A stretch of 36,702 bases of DNA, taken from contig CANNKP010000010.1 in the NCBI GenBank assembly GCA_947505255.1, forward strand, positions 1 to 36,702, written 5' to 3'. The notes under the pieces are model-generated. The model was not told where the DNA came from. It ran no database searches and worked only from the letters and a program-made list of their open reading frames with translations. The stretch comes from Flavobacteriales bacterium (GTDB taxonomy: Bacteria; Bacteroidota; Bacteroidia; Flavobacteriales_D; Crocinitomicaceae). Below are positions 23,870 through 33,300 of this stretch, piece after piece (position 1 is the first letter of the stretch; each line of letters begins with the position of its first letter). Position numbers and translations under genes: made by a program.

Positions 23870-25882
23870 ATGGAAAAATACACGAATTCACTTATTCATG
23901 AGTCCTCACCTTATTTATTGCAACATGCGCATAACCCAGTAAATTGGGTTTCATGGTCAGATGATGCATTTGAACAAGCAAAGCGTCAAAATAAAATGGT
24001 TCTTGTGAGTGTTGGATATTCCGCTTGTCATTGGTGTCATGTGATGGAGCATGAATGTTTTGAAGATGAGGAAGTTGCTGCATTAATGAATAAGTTTTTC
24101 ATTTGCATTAAAGTTGATAGGGAAGAACGACCTGATGTTGATCAAGTTTATATGGCTGCCGTTCAATTAATGACTCAAAAAGGTGGTTGGCCTTTGAATT
24201 GTTTCACATTAACTGATGGAAGACCAATTTATGGAGGCACTTATTTCCCTAAAGAACAGTGGATGCATATATTAAAGTCGTTGCAACATACGTTTGAAAA
24301 TGATAAAGATAAAGTTGAAGAATACGCGGAACATCTTCATGAAGGAATTAAAAATAGTGAGTTAATAAAGGAAGCAAAAAAAGTAGAATTATTTTCAGAA
24401 GAAAAATTACACGAATTAGTACTTCGTTGGTCTAGAAATTTCGATACTATGGAAGGAGGAGATTCAAGGGCTCCAAAATTCCCTTTGCCAAATAATTACG
24501 AGTTTTTATTGCATTATGGAGTGAAATACCAAAATGAAAAAGTATTAAATCATGTAGAGTTGACATTGGATAAAATGGCAATGGGAGGGATTTATGATCA
24601 AGTGGGTGGAGGTTTTTCGCGTTATTCGGTTGATATGCTATGGAAAGTTCCACATTTTGAAAAGATGCTTTATGATAATGGGCAATTACTTAGTTTGTAT
24701 TCAGAAGCATATAAATATTTCAAAAAACCCTTGTATAAAAGAATAGTTTTTCAAACTATAGCTTGGTTACAAAATGAAATGTTAACAAAGGACGGAGCGT
24801 TTTATTCTGCTTTAGATGCTGATAGTGAGGGTGATGAAGGGAAGTTTTATTGCTGGGATAAAGAAGAAATGCGCAAAGTTTTGGGTGATGATTTCAATTG
24901 GGTTTCAGATTTTTATAATTTGAATCAAAGAGGGTATTGGGAAGAAGAAAAATACATTCCTTTGCGCACAGAATCGGATAAATATTTTGCTCAAAAAATG
25001 AATTGGTCGTCGGAAGAATTTGAAATAAATATTTCTCGAATCAATCAAAAATTAGTAGATGAACGTAGTCATCGCATACGTCCAGGTACCGATGATAAAT
25101 GTTTAACTTCATGGAATGCAATGGCAATTAAAGGCCTTTGTGCGGCTTATTCAGCTTTTGGGGAGGAAGAATTTTTGCACTTAGCCATTAAAAATGTGCG
25201 TTGGATTGTAAAAAGTCAACTAACGAATGACGGGAAATTATTTCGAACGTATAAAAATGGGAAATCAACTATTGACGGATTCTTAGAGGATTATGCTCAT
25301 GTTATCAGTGCCTTCATTGGGTTATATGAAGTCACTTTTGATTCTGAATGGTTAGAAAAAGCAATTCAATTAACCGAAATCACCGTGGAAGAATTTCAAG
25401 ATGAAAAGAGTAAAATGTTTTTCTTTACTTCAAATTCCACACAACTTATTGCTCGTAAAATGGAATTAAATGATAATGTTTTACCTGCAAGTAATTCTGT
25501 TATGGCTCATAATTTGTTTCGTTTAAGTCATTTATATTATAATGAGTCATACACTAAAATAGCGCAACAAATGCTGACTAATGTCTATGATGGAATGGAA
25601 ATGTATGGTTCAAGTTATTCTAATTGGGGAAGCTTACTATTAAATATCGTAAATGATTACTATCAAATATCAATCATCGGAAATGAATCTCAACAAATGA
25701 GTTTATATTTGCAAAAAAATTATTTACCAAATGTTTTATTTGCAGGAGGAAATGATTTAAGCATTCCCGTTCTTGCTGATAAAAAAATTGATAATGAAAC
25801 AATTATTTATGTTTGTTATGATGGTACGTGTTTAGCTCCTTCCAAAAGTATCGAAGAAGTAATTCGTATAGTTATCCAATAA
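23870..25882 (+). CDS. DUF255 thioredoxin-fold / (alpha/alpha)6-barrel protein (YyaL/SSP411-like)
   Basis: 670 residues, the family's usual length. The N-terminal DUF255 thioredoxin-like domain has Cys53-His-Trp-Cys56 in [17 protein letters not shown], then [10 protein letters not shown] and GGWPLNCF, all signature motifs. The remainder is a helical barrel of six-hairpin-glycosidase type ([44 protein letters not shown]). No signal peptide, so cytoplasmic. The biochemical reaction of this family is not established. It stands alone on the plus strand. Confidence 0.92.
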   Translation: MEKYTNSLIHESSPYLLQHAHNPVNWVSWSDDAFEQAKRQNKMVLVSVGYSACHWCHVMEHECFEDEEVAALMNKFFICIKVDREERPDVDQVYMAAVQLMTQKGGWPLNCFTLTDGRPIYGGTYFPKEQWMHILKSLQHTFENDKDKVEEYAEHLHEGIKNSELIKEAKKVELFSEEKLHELVLRWSRNFDTMEGGDSRAPKFPLPNNYEFLLHYGVKYQNEKVLNHVELTLDKMAMGGIYDQVGGGFSRYSVDMLWKVPHFEKMLYDNGQLLSLYSEAYKYFKKPLYKRIVFQTIAWLQNEMLTKDGAFYSALDADSEGDEGKFYCWDKEEMRKVLGDDFNWVSDFYNLNQRGYWEEEKYIPLRTESDKYFAQKMNWSSEEFEINISRINQKLVDERSHRIRPGTDDKCLTSWNAMAIKGLCAAYSAFGEEEFLHLAIKNVRWIVKSQLTNDGKLFRTYKNGKSTIDGFLEDYAHVISAFIGLYEVTFDSEWLEKAIQLTEITVEEFQDEKSKMFFFTSNSTQLIARKMELNDNVLPASNSVMAHNLFRLSHLYYNESYTKIAQQMLTNVYDGMEMYGSSYSNWGSLLLNIVNDYYQISIIGNESQQMSLYLQKNYLPNVLFAGGNDLSIPVLADKKIDNETIIYVCYDGTCLAPSKSIEEVIRIVIQ

Positions 25883-25945
25883 GTATTATTGAAAACAAAA
25901 TCGTTACATCGTTAAAAGTGGATTAGTTTTTGCGTTTTTTGTAGT

Positions 25946-26824
25946 GTGAAAAAAATCTGTTTCTTTTTTTTTTTATTTCATAACTTGCTATTCTCGCAAA
26001 TGCTAGATAACAGCAAGGGAAATGCATTTACAGATAAACCATTTTTCAATCAAGAATTTATTCGAGAAAATAAAATTCATTTTTTGAATGGTCAATATAC
26101 GTATAAGAAGCCAGGCGAAGTAATGCGCATAACAAAGTATCATTATGTATACGAATTCGACACAATTGGTAGGCTAATTTCAACCTTTGAAACGCGCAAA
26201 GATGACGGAACTAAAGATACTATTTGGAATAAATATTTATATTCAAAATCGGATCTTATTGTTGAACATAAGAAAGGAGATGGCAAAGGATTTACTTCTA
26301 CTCTTTATGAATATGACGATCAAAATAACATTGTTAAGGAAAGTTATGTTCGGGAATATATCGATAGTCTTGGCATACGTCAACAAACTATTCTTAACTC
26401 AGAATCAATGGTTTATTCTAAATATGACCTTCAAACAAAAAAAACTGTTTTTAATAGTTACGGCTTACCCTATGTTGATGAGTTCTATAATTATAATGAA
26501 CTGGGTTATCTAATTGAGCATGTTCAACGATTAATAATGACTTCAGCAGTCTTGACCAAGAAATATGAATACAATGATAAAGGATTTATTTCTACCATTA
26601 AAACCTTCCAAATGGGAACTGAATTGCCGATTGAAGAAATTCAATATTTCTATGACGTACACAGTAATCTTTTAGAAAAACACTTTTATAGAAATGGCGT
26701 TTTTACGACGGAAATTGAAATTATTTTTAATGAAAAGAGTAAATTATTGGCTTATGTGTTAACACATGATATTGCTACGAAGTTTATTATGATTCTTGGC
26801 TTTAAAGACTACGTATTTTATTAG
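25946..26824 (+). CDS. Secreted YD-like repeat protein, function unknown
   Basis: 292 residues from GTG. The GTG gives a good signal peptide (MKKICFFFFLFHNLLFSQ). The mature part has recurring Y-x-Y-[DN]-x-x-[GN] units of the YD/RHS type spaced by 20-35 residues: YVYEFDTIGR, TLYEYDDQNN, FYNYNELGY, KYEYNDKGF, QYFYDVHSN. There is no sorting tail. It starts 63 bp after the DUF255 stop. Function is unknown. A secreted beta-sheet protein is the safe reading. Confidence 0.75.
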   Translation: MKKICFFFFLFHNLLFSQMLDNSKGNAFTDKPFFNQEFIRENKIHFLNGQYTYKKPGEVMRITKYHYVYEFDTIGRLISTFETRKDDGTKDTIWNKYLYSKSDLIVEHKKGDGKGFTSTLYEYDDQNNIVKESYVREYIDSLGIRQQTILNSESMVYSKYDLQTKKTVFNSYGLPYVDEFYNYNELGYLIEHVQRLIMTSAVLTKKYEYNDKGFISTIKTFQMGTELPIEEIQYFYDVHSNLLEKHFYRNGVFTTEIEIIFNEKSKLLAYVLTHDIATKFIMILGFKDYVFY

Positions 26825-26840
26825 TGCATTATTGGTTTTA

Positions 26841-27530
26841 CTATTTCTTGTTCATTTTTGATTTAAAAAATTCGTAAAGTCCAAAAATTGGTAAAAGCAT
26901 TGAATAATTATAAAATAAATCCTCAATAGGAATAGTGATTATTCTTGGCCCCATAATGTGTTCCTCACTATACCAAACTATTGGTTGGTCAGTAATTGCA
27001 CCCGTAAGAATACCATTTACAATTAGAAATGGAAAGAATGCAACTAAATAAGTTACAACAAAGTTTCCAAACCACTTTACCCGATTAATGAAATAGAAAC
27101 CTATCGTTAGAAATGAACTAATAATGCAAGCACTTGCTGTATACCAGTTGTCCATTTGTGCTAAACCTAATGTTAATCCTGCCAACGTGAAACCAAATGC
27201 AAAGTAATGGCCCAGTTTTTTTGTTTTTAAATTTGGGAAATAGGCCTTTATTACTTCATATATAAACACACAGGCATAAGGAACAACAAGAAAGAACAAT
27301 ACTTCTTCTAGTGGTAAATGTCCTATATAGATTCGAGATAAATAGGTTGGATTAAATCCCCAAATTGATTTAATGGTAAAGTACTCATCCCACACTAAAA
27401 AAATAAATCCAATAAGCAGAAGAGATGGGAATAATGCTTTCCAATATGTGTAAAAGTGAACCTTTTTATCAAAACTTAAGATGAAAGGACCTGCAATAGT
27501 TAAAAGAATAATCCATGCATAGAAACTCAT
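26841..27530 (-). CDS. crtYcd: Lycopene cyclase, fused CrtYcd type
   Basis: 229 residues with about seven membrane helices. It contains two related halves, each with the PxE[ED] motif of this cyclase family: HLPLEEVLFF (73-76) and IPIEDLFYN (201-204). In Gram-positive bacteria the halves are two proteins (CrtYc, CrtYd). Bacteroidota usually carry them fused. It should cyclise the ends of lycopene to beta-carotene or gamma-carotene in the inner membrane. The start overlaps the crtZ stop by 4 bp (ATGA-type coupling). It is last gene of the carotenoid operon. Confidence 0.9.
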   Translation of the reverse strand: MSFYAWIILLTIAGPFILSFDKKVHFYTYWKALFPSLLLIGFIFLVWDEYFTIKSIWGFNPTYLSRIYIGHLPLEEVLFFLVVPYACVFIYEVIKAYFPNLKTKKLGHYFAFGFTLAGLTLGLAQMDNWYTASACIISSFLTIGFYFINRVKWFGNFVVTYLVAFFPFLIVNGILTGAITDQPIVWYSEEHIMGPRIITIPIEDLFYNYSMLLPIFGLYEFFKSKMNKK

Positions 27531-28006
27531 GATTTTTTATTTTTCTTTTGATATGATTTCTTTGCTTCAATAAAATATTTTTTTGGAACTAAAAGCATTC
27601 CAAAACATTCACTATGTTCTTTTCCTAAATGTTTATGGTGAACTTTGTGTGCTTTTCTAATCGCTAGAAAGTAAGGGGAATCAATGTTTCGAAGCCATTT
27701 GAATCGCCTGTGAATGTGAACATCATGAATTAAAAAATATGCAAATCCATAAGATGCAATGCCATAGCCTATCCAAACAGGCACATAATTATTGTACATC
27801 ATACCGAGCATAATACATAACCAAGAAGGGATGGCATAAATTAGAAAAAACACGTCGTTTCGTTCAAAAAATCCAGGTTCTTCAACATGGTGATCAGCAT
27901 GGAAATGCCACATAATTCCATGCATGAGGAATTTATGCGTTGCCCAAGCCATGAATTCCATCACAACAAAAGCAGCTAATAAAACAAAAGGACCCCACCA
28001 ATACAT
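27527..28006 (-). CDS. crtZ: Beta-carotene hydroxylase CrtZ
   Basis: 159 residues with about four membrane helices. All histidine motifs of the di-iron hydroxylase are present: HKFLMH (24-29), HADHH (36-40), HDVHIH (94-99) and HKVHH (120-124). It adds a hydroxyl at C3 of the beta ring to give zeaxanthin-type products. It lies between cruF (3 bp gap) and the lycopene cyclase (4 bp overlap), so it is translationally coupled. Confidence 0.93.
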   Translation of the reverse strand: MYWWGPFVLLAAFVVMEFMAWATHKFLMHGIMWHFHADHHVEEPGFFERNDVFFLIYAIPSWLCIMLGMMYNNYVPVWIGYGIASYGFAYFLIHDVHIHRRFKWLRNIDSPYFLAIRKAHKVHHKHLGKEHSECFGMLLVPKKYFIEAKKSYQKKNKKS

Positions 28007-28009
28007 AAT

Positions 28010-28663
28010 TTAAAAGAGATTTAAAATTATAAAAAACATGCTCAATATAATAAACAATGCATTAAAAACTATGTTCGTTTCGACAATTTTGAACTTGAAA
28101 TAAATTATTTGCAAAGGTAAGGCAATTAAGCCCCAACTAATATAATTATAGATTGGAATAGTTTCATTTTTCCAATGCCAAAAATCACTTTTAATAGCAA
28201 CTGGCTCCATTAAGTAATCTAATAGAATCATTAATAAAACTGATAGGATTACTTTAACCGTATTAGAAAATTTAAACAGATTTGCAATAGACGCCGACGT
28301 CACAATAAGAATCCCCCAATTTAGCCCAATCACCAAAGGAACGCCATAGATTTTATATCCTAAGTTGTTGCCATAATAATAACTACCAAACAACCAACCC
28401 GTTCTTGTGCCAATAAGTTCTGCTGAAAACCCTACTATGAAACAAATTATGAGAAAAATAAAAAAGAGAAATAAATTCTTTTTTCTGGCTAAAACTAAGA
28501 TAACAAAAGAAAGTGTTAAATTAAAAAAAGAGAGTGATAAGAAATATTCCTTTCTTTCTGGAAGCAATAAGCCAACTGTTCCTACAGTATAAAAAATAAC
28601 AAGGATTAATAGAAGCAGTTTGCTCCAATTAGTTTTCAATAATTTTTGAATTGGTTTTCCCAT
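28010..28663 (-). CDS. cruF: Carotenoid biosynthesis protein (CruF/DUF422 family)
   Basis: 217 residues with six to seven membrane helices. Family landmarks are E-xx-GTRTGWLFGSYYYGNNLG, KIYGVPLVIGLNWGIL, and DYLMEPVAIKSDFWHW. Known CruF proteins add water across the 1',2' bond at the uncyclised end of carotenoids, on the path to myxol or saproxanthin. Whether this one hydrates is an inference from family. Three bases separate it from crtZ. Confidence 0.85.
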   Translation of the reverse strand: MGKPIQKLLKTNWSKLLLLILVIFYTVGTVGLLLPERKEYFLSLSFFNLTLSFVILVLARKKNLFLFFIFLIICFIVGFSAELIGTRTGWLFGSYYYGNNLGYKIYGVPLVIGLNWGILIVTSASIANLFKFSNTVKVILSVLLMILLDYLMEPVAIKSDFWHWKNETIPIYNYISWGLIALPLQIIYFKFKIVETNIVFNALFIILSMFFIILNLF

Positions 28664-28693
28664 GTAACTAAAACAATTCTTACTAATTCTTGT

Positions 28694-29695
28694 TCATTTA
28701 ATTTTTCCTTTAATGGTATTCTCGATTGTTTCATCAATCGTTCTAAACTTAAAAGAAAGTTGTTCTATAACTTTACTGCTGTCATATGTCATGAAATTAA
28801 ATGCAGACCGAGAACTCGCCTTTGTCAACATTGCATCTTTTCTACTGAATAAAGAAAAGAACCATGTAAGTCTCCAAACTATTCCTGTCAGCCATTTTGG
28901 TGTATTAATTGTCGGAGGTTTCTTTTCTAATTTAAGAGCTATTTTTTCCATTAATACTTTGAAAGGAATATTATTTCCTACACATAAATAACGCTCATTT
29001 TTTATTTTACTGTTTGTGAGTTGAACCATAATGTGTGCAACATCTCTTGCATCGACAAATCCATTTTGACCACTTGTATAAAACCGAAGTCCATTTTGCA
29101 CCGTTCTGAAAATTGTTAAGGAACTTTCATCCCAATTACCTGCTCCAAAAATTACTGATGGGTTGACAATTATGCAATCTAAACCTTCTTCTACTCCTCT
29201 CCAAACTTCCCTTTCACCAGAATATTTAGAGATAGAATAACCATTCGTTTCTGGTGATTGTTTCCATTTGGTTGCCTCCGTTGTGATTTCGCCACTTCTC
29301 CCACCAATTGAAGCTGTAGAACTAACGTAACACAATTTTTTCACCTTGAATTCAAGACAAGTATTTACAATATTGGCTGTACCTTCTCTGTTAATTTTAA
29401 TTAATTGGTTGAAATGTCTTTTTGAAAATGAAACAAGCCCCGCGCAGTGATAAACGACATCAATTTCTTTGAAAGCATTATTCAAACTTACACTATCTAA
29501 AATATCTGCTTGGATCCATTCAATTTTTTTAAAAAGAAAAGAATAATTTTCAGGAGAATAAAATTTAAAAAGAGATTCAACTTGACCAATTCTTTCTTGA
29601 TCGCGATAAATAGATCGAATGGGTTCATTATCGTGTGATAATTGGAATAATAAATGACTTCCTAAAAGACCTGTTCCACCTGTGACTAAAATCAT
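28694..29695 (-). CDS. NAD(P)-dependent epimerase/reductase (extended SDR)
   Basis: 333 residues. Rossmann motif TGGTGLLGSH at the N-terminus, catalytic Tyr153-x3-Lys157 in NGYSISKYSGE, and CYVSSTASIGG for the active-site Ser. The style is dihydroflavonol-reductase-like. It is first gene of the operon with cruF, crtZ and the lycopene cyclase, 30 bp before cruF, which suggests a role in carotenoid tailoring, though the family is too broad to name a substrate. crtB and crtI are not in the window, so the early pathway must be elsewhere. Confidence 0.85.
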   Translation of the reverse strand: MILVTGGTGLLGSHLLFQLSHDNEPIRSIYRDQERIGQVESLFKFYSPENYSFLFKKIEWIQADILDSVSLNNAFKEIDVVYHCAGLVSFSKRHFNQLIKINREGTANIVNTCLEFKVKKLCYVSSTASIGGRSGEITTEATKWKQSPETNGYSISKYSGEREVWRGVEEGLDCIIVNPSVIFGAGNWDESSLTIFRTVQNGLRFYTSGQNGFVDARDVAHIMVQLTNSKIKNERYLCVGNNIPFKVLMEKIALKLEKKPPTINTPKWLTGIVWRLTWFFSLFSRKDAMLTKASSRSAFNFMTYDSSKVIEQLSFKFRTIDETIENTIKGKIK

Positions 29696-29700
29696 GAAAT

Positions 29701-29708
29701 CAAAAATA
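29701..29708 (-). promoter_or_regulatory. -7 element TATTTTTG of the carotenoid operon
   Basis: Complement of 29701-29708 matches TAnnTTTG exactly and lies only five bases from the ATG. If used, the transcript would be leaderless or nearly so. No convincing TTG at -33. Confidence 0.4.
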
Positions 29709-29767
29709 CAACCTTTAATGCGAATGAAGGGTTATTCTTGACTAAAATCAACAAAATTGATATTCGA

Positions 29768-30121
29768 TTAGCCAATATTCAATTCAATCATTGGATCCCA
29801 AAAGTGAGCAGTGAAATCTTGAATTTGATCTTTTTCAACCTTTATTCCTTCATCAAATAATTTTTCTTCCATTTCAGTTATTGAGCTAAAATGAAATTTC
29901 CCAGTTAGCATTCCAATTCTATTTACCACCCTATGCGCTGGGATATTAGGGAATTTATGTGAAGCATTCATTGCCCAACCAACCATTCTACTTGATCGAG
30001 CACTCCCCAAATATTTTGCAATTGCCCCATAAGATGTTACTCTTCCTGAAGGAATTAATTTAACAATCTCAAAAACTGAATCGAAAAAATCCCTGTGTTT
30101 ATCGTTGATAGAAATAGGCAT
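29768..30121 (-). CDS. atl: Alkyltransferase-like (ATL) DNA repair protein
   Basis: 117 residues with the methylguanine-DNA methyltransferase C-terminal fold: GRVTSYGAIAKYLGS with Tyr31, SSRMVGWAMN with the arginine finger Arg45. The active-site motif reads PAHRVVN, so Ala62 replaces the alkyl-accepting Cys of PCHRV. The protein should therefore bind alkylated guanine without repairing it and hand it to nucleotide excision repair, as known ATL proteins do. It stands alone with about 72 bp to the carotenoid operon. Confidence 0.92.
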   Translation of the reverse strand: MPISINDKHRDFFDSVFEIVKLIPSGRVTSYGAIAKYLGSARSSRMVGWAMNASHKFPNIPAHRVVNRIGMLTGKFHFSSITEMEEKLFDEGIKVEKDQIQDFTAHFWDPMIELNIG

Positions 30122-30281
30122 ACGAGCAAAAAATTAGATTCAATGAAATTATAAAATACTGCAAAATAAGAGTAATTTCCATTGCGTGCATTATTTCAAT
30201 TCATGTTTTTCAATTGAAGTCAGATTTACAGAATGGAGCGTAAATTTATAGAATTAATAAATTTTTATTTATCATTTTTTG

Positions 30282-30289
30282 TATCTTCG
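30282..30289 (+). promoter_or_regulatory. -7-like element TATCTTCG of the 2047-aa protein gene
   Basis: The same TATCTTCG octamer as at the lipoprotein promoter, 20 bp before the ATG at 30310. It differs from TAnnTTTG by one base. The -33 region lacks a clear TTG. Confidence 0.4.
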
Positions 30290-30309
30290 GTTTGCTAAAA
30301 TTACAAACT

Positions 30310-33300
30310 ATGAAAAGAAAACTGCATTTTGCCTTAATGGCAATTGTATTGTTGTTAATGGGTTTCTCCTCCCATTCTCAAAGTTACGTTGAAATGATGC
30401 ATGACCCAACTGCAAATTTTTACGATGTACAAGATTCATTTAACAGCTATTGGGATGGAAGACCAATGGAAAAAGGAAAAGGTTATAAAGCCTTTCGAAG
30501 ATGGGAGAGTTATATGACTCCTCGTGTTTATCCAAAAGGAAACATGACTTTACCCACTCAAAATTATGCGAATTATGTTGAATGGGAAACAAATAATACA
30601 AATGCAGGAATTCCAAAATCTGTCGCTGGTAACTGGACTTTTATGGGTCCAACAGGAAAGCCTGCGGGAGGCGGAGCTGGACGCGTAAATTTTATTCGTT
30701 TTGATCCTGTAACAACAACAACGATGTACATTGGTGCGCCTGATGGTGGGCTTTGGAAAACTACAAATGCAGGAACTTCTTGGTCAACTAATACCGATCA
30801 ATTGACAGTAATTGGATGTACTGACTTAGCCATTAATCCATCGAATACTCAAATCATGTACCTTGCAACTGGTGATGGTGATGCTGGAGACAGCTATAGC
30901 ACAGGCGTTTTGAAATCAACTGATGGCGGAACAACTTGGGCAGCTACTGGATTAACTTGGACGGCAAGTCAAGGAATTACAATTAGTCGCTTATTGATTA
31001 ATTCTACTAATCCACTTATTCTTATGGCTTTTGGAAGTAATGGAATTTGGCGAACAACAAATGGGGGAACAACTTGGTCTCAACCTTCAGGTACTTTTAA
31101 CGGAATTATGGATGCTGAATTTAAACCTGGTGATGTAAATACGGTATATGCTGCTGGTGCAACTTTTAGAAAATCTACTGATGGTGGATTAACTTGGGGA
31201 ACTGCAATCGCAACAGGCTTAACAGGAATTGGTCGATTAGCTATAGCAGTAACAGCAGCAAATCCTGCATATGTCTATTTGTTAGCATCAAGAGGGTCTG
31301 ATAGTGGGTTTCTTGGTTTAGTGCGTTCAACCAATAGTGGAGGAGCTTTTACTACTAGAATGGCATCAACTGCATCTAACAATATTTTGGGTTGGAACAA
31401 CGGCGCTGATGCAGGTGGTCAAGGATGGTACGATTTGACAATCGCAGCGTCTCCAACAAATGCCGAAGAAATTTTTACAGGCGGTGTGAATGTTTGGAGA
31501 AGTATAAATGGAGGGACTTCTTTTGTTTTGAATACGCATTGGACAGGAAGTTACAGTAAACCACAAGTGCATTCAGATTTTCATGATGTTGTTTTCCTTC
31601 CAGGTTCTGGAACAAATTTATTTTCAGGGAATGATGGTGGAGTATTTAAAACAACCAATTCAGGATCATCATGGACTGATGTCAGTTCGAATCTTTGTAT
31701 AGCACAGCAATATAGAGTGGGATTATCAGCTCTAAATGCAACCATTTTGGTCACTGGTCATCAAGACAATGGAACTAATAAAATGAATGGTGCAAATTGG
31801 ACTCAAATATATGGAGGAGATGGAATGGATTGTTTTATTGATAGAACAAATAATAATATTATTTATGAATCCTATGTCTATGGAGATTATAGTAAATCAA
31901 CAAATGGGGGAGGAACTTGGACAACAATCAATACAGGACTTCCTGCTGGAGATTGGTTATGTGCTTGGCATCAAGATCCTGTAACTGCTACAACTTTATA
32001 CGCAGGTGGACGCGCAGCGCTTTATAAAACGACAAATTCTGGTACAGCTTGGACGGCATTGGGAACACCTACAGGAACTGGTAACATAGTCGAATTTGAA
32101 ATTGCACCTAGCAATAATCAAATTATATATGCTCTTAAAACTGGAGCCAATGCAGTTTCCAAATCAATAAATGGTGGTACTAGTTTTACTTCAGTTTCTA
32201 CCGGTCTGCCAACTTCAGTTATGCCCACTGATGTAGCAATATCTAATACCAATTCGAATATTGTTTTTGTAACTTATTCAGGGTATGGTTCATCATCAAA
32301 AGTTTTTAAATCCATAAATGGAGGAACAACTTGGACTAATATTTCAACTGGCTTGCCTAATTTGCCTTGTAATACAATAGTTTACAGCAATGGTTCGACA
32401 AATGACGCTATATATGTTGGAATGGATGTAGGGGTTTATTACAAAGACAATGCTTCTGGTTGGATTTTGTTTAATACTGGCTTACCAAATACTTCAGTTA
32501 GTGATTTGGAAATTTATTATGCAACAAATAGATTACGTGCTGCAACTTTTGGAAGAGGAACTTGGGATAGTGATTTGTATAGTGCTGTTGCAGCAGTTCC
32601 TGTCGCTAGTTTTACAGCTTCTGCAACAACTATTTGTGTTGGCCAATCGGTAACTTTTACAAATACATCTTCAGGAATTCCAACATCTTATTCGTGGAAT
32701 TTTGCTGGAGGAACACCAACAACCTCTACAGCAACCAATCCAACAATAACGTACAATTCAGTTGGAACATTTGCAGTTAATTTAACAGCAACTAACGGAA
32801 GCGGGACAAATACAGTGTCTCAGCCAAATTATATAACAGTTGTAAGTCCAATAGGGTTACCTTTGCCATTAAATGAAGGTTTTGTAAGTGCGACATTTGC
32901 TCCAACTAATTGGACAATTTATAATGCTGATTTAGGGGATACAACATGGGCAAGAAGTTCAACAGTAGGATTTGCTCCAACTCTTGGCAATAGTATGATT
33001 TTTGATAATTATGCTTTTAATGATGCAGGAAATTTAGATGAAGCAAGAACTCCTAAATTGAATTTCACTGGTTTAACCAGCGCACAAATGACTTTTGATG
33101 TCGCTTATGCGCCTTATAATGCCGCAAATTTCGATGGTTTGGAAGTTTTAGTATCTACGGATTGTGGATTAACTTATACTTCAGTTTATTCAAAATCTAA
33201 TACAGTTCTTGCTACGGCACCTGCGACCACGGCTTTATTTGTTCCAACAGTAGCTCAATGGAGAGTTGAAACAATTTCCTTGAACGCATACATAGGGCAA

